The position numbers and the translations under genes were made by a program. Shown here piece by piece: positions 6,038 to 6,457 of a stretch of DNA of 6,457 bases. The stretch covers positions 1 through 6,457 of the forward strand of contig CAMPGG010000204.1 in the NCBI GenBank assembly GCA_946885335.1. The letters run 5' to 3'. Numbering within the stretch: position 1 is the stretch's first letter; every line of letters starts with the position of its first letter. Source of the stretch: an uncultured Chitinophagaceae bacterium. GTDB lineage: Bacteria > Bacteroidota > Bacteroidia > Chitinophagales > Chitinophagaceae. Under the pieces are notes generated by a model that saw only the letters and a list, made by a program, of their open reading frames with translations, made no database searches and was not told the DNA's origin.

Positions 6038-6457
6038 TCAATACTTTCTTCGCAGTTCCTGGATAAATTTCTCTACACCCCTCCTGATATCTGTTGATGA
6101 AGCCCGGTGATTATTCACCAGCACCGAAACAATCAGTAGCTTATTTTTTTTGGTGATCAAAAATCCACTCAGGGCCACTACACCACCGAGGGTGCCGGTC
6201 TTGGCATAAAAAAATGTACTGTCTGCTACATAATAATTTCTCAGGGTACCCGTGTTGCCTGTTGCAAAAATATTTTTTAGCCGATCCATCCCGAACTGGT
6301 CCTTCATTTTTTCAAGGATGGCAATAAAATTTTGAGGAGTAAATAAGTTATACCTGCTCAGTCCTGAACCATCGGCCCAGCGTGGCTTTTGTTGCAGATC
6401 CCTGAACTCCGTTTTCATCATGGTATCAATGGCCAGTGATTCATCCATCACACCAAA
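6038..6457 (-). CDS. dacB: D-alanyl-D-alanine carboxypeptidase/endopeptidase, PBP4 (DacB) family, C-terminal part
   Basis: Peptidase family S13 protein. Such low-molecular-mass penicillin-binding proteins trim or cleave peptidoglycan cross-links in the periplasm. The visible 139 residues are the C-terminal end: DGSGLSRYN (29-37 of the fragment), GNTGTLRNYY (67-76) and the active-site triad KTG (86-88) in YAKTGTLGG, then a hydrophobic strand typical of the penicillin-binding fold. The stop is TGA at 6038-6040. The frame stays open to the right edge, through a GTG at 6449-6451, so the gene is cut by the window and is not a short gene starting there. The SxxK nucleophile motif, most of the catalytic domain and any signal peptide lie outside. 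The gene is convergent with mutL. It is on the same strand as the other envelope enzyme here but not co-transcribed with it in any obvious way. Confidence 0.9.
   Translation of the reverse strand, partial: FGVMDESLAIDTMMKTEFRDLQQKPRWADGSGLSRYNLFTPQNFIAILEKMKDQFGMDRLKNIFATGNTGTLRNYYVADSTFFYAKTGTLGGVVALSGFLITKKNKLLIVSVLVNNHRASSTDIRRGVEKFIQELRRKY

Noticed and set aside
6449..6451. GTG as the start of a 137-residue gene on the minus strand
   Set aside because: The frame stays open to the window edge, and the protein matches only the C-terminal end of PBP4/DacB, so it is a truncated larger gene.

Overview
The window reads as a chromosomal housekeeping segment from a Bacteroidota bacterium, most likely in or near the Chitinophagaceae. 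That placement is inferred from four things: a PSP1-family RicT protein with the Bacteroidota-type Cys layout and a basic Pro/Gln tail; a secreted GH3 plus serine-hydrolase fusion of a kind known in this phylum; TAnnTTTG-like promoter boxes; and starts with little or no Shine-Dalgarno sequence. Nothing in the window resembles a phage, insertion sequence, CRISPR array or tRNA/rRNA gene.

Layout, left to right. (1) 1-993, plus strand: the 3' part of a ricT/yaaT-like gene whose real start lies left of the window. (2) 990-3884, minus strand: a 964-residue exported protein with an NagZ-type GH3 beta-N-acetylhexosaminidase module followed by a class C beta-lactamase-like serine hydrolase. It converges on ricT and the two stop codons overlap within one TTAA. 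(3) 3885-4164: a 280-bp divergent intergenic region with a GC-rich hairpin in the leader of the fusion gene, a perfect 9-bp dyad, and candidate promoter boxes just before mutL. (4) 4165-6015, plus strand: mutL, best started at a GTG. (5) 6038-6457, minus strand: the C-terminal part of a PBP4/DacB-type D-Ala-D-Ala carboxypeptidase, running off the right edge and convergent with mutL across 22 bp.

Functionally, two of the four genes act on peptidoglycan in the cell envelope (the GH3/hydrolase fusion and DacB). They are on the same strand but separated by mutL, so they are not an operon. MutL (mismatch repair) and RicT (a cytosolic Fe-S-associated RNA-processing factor in Bacillus) are unrelated information-processing genes.

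I found no clear undescribed system. The points most worth a second look are a MutL whose C-terminal endonuclease motifs all look degenerate while its clamp-binding motif is intact, the two-enzyme envelope fusion, and the two perfect inverted repeats in the mutL/fusion-gene intergenic region.
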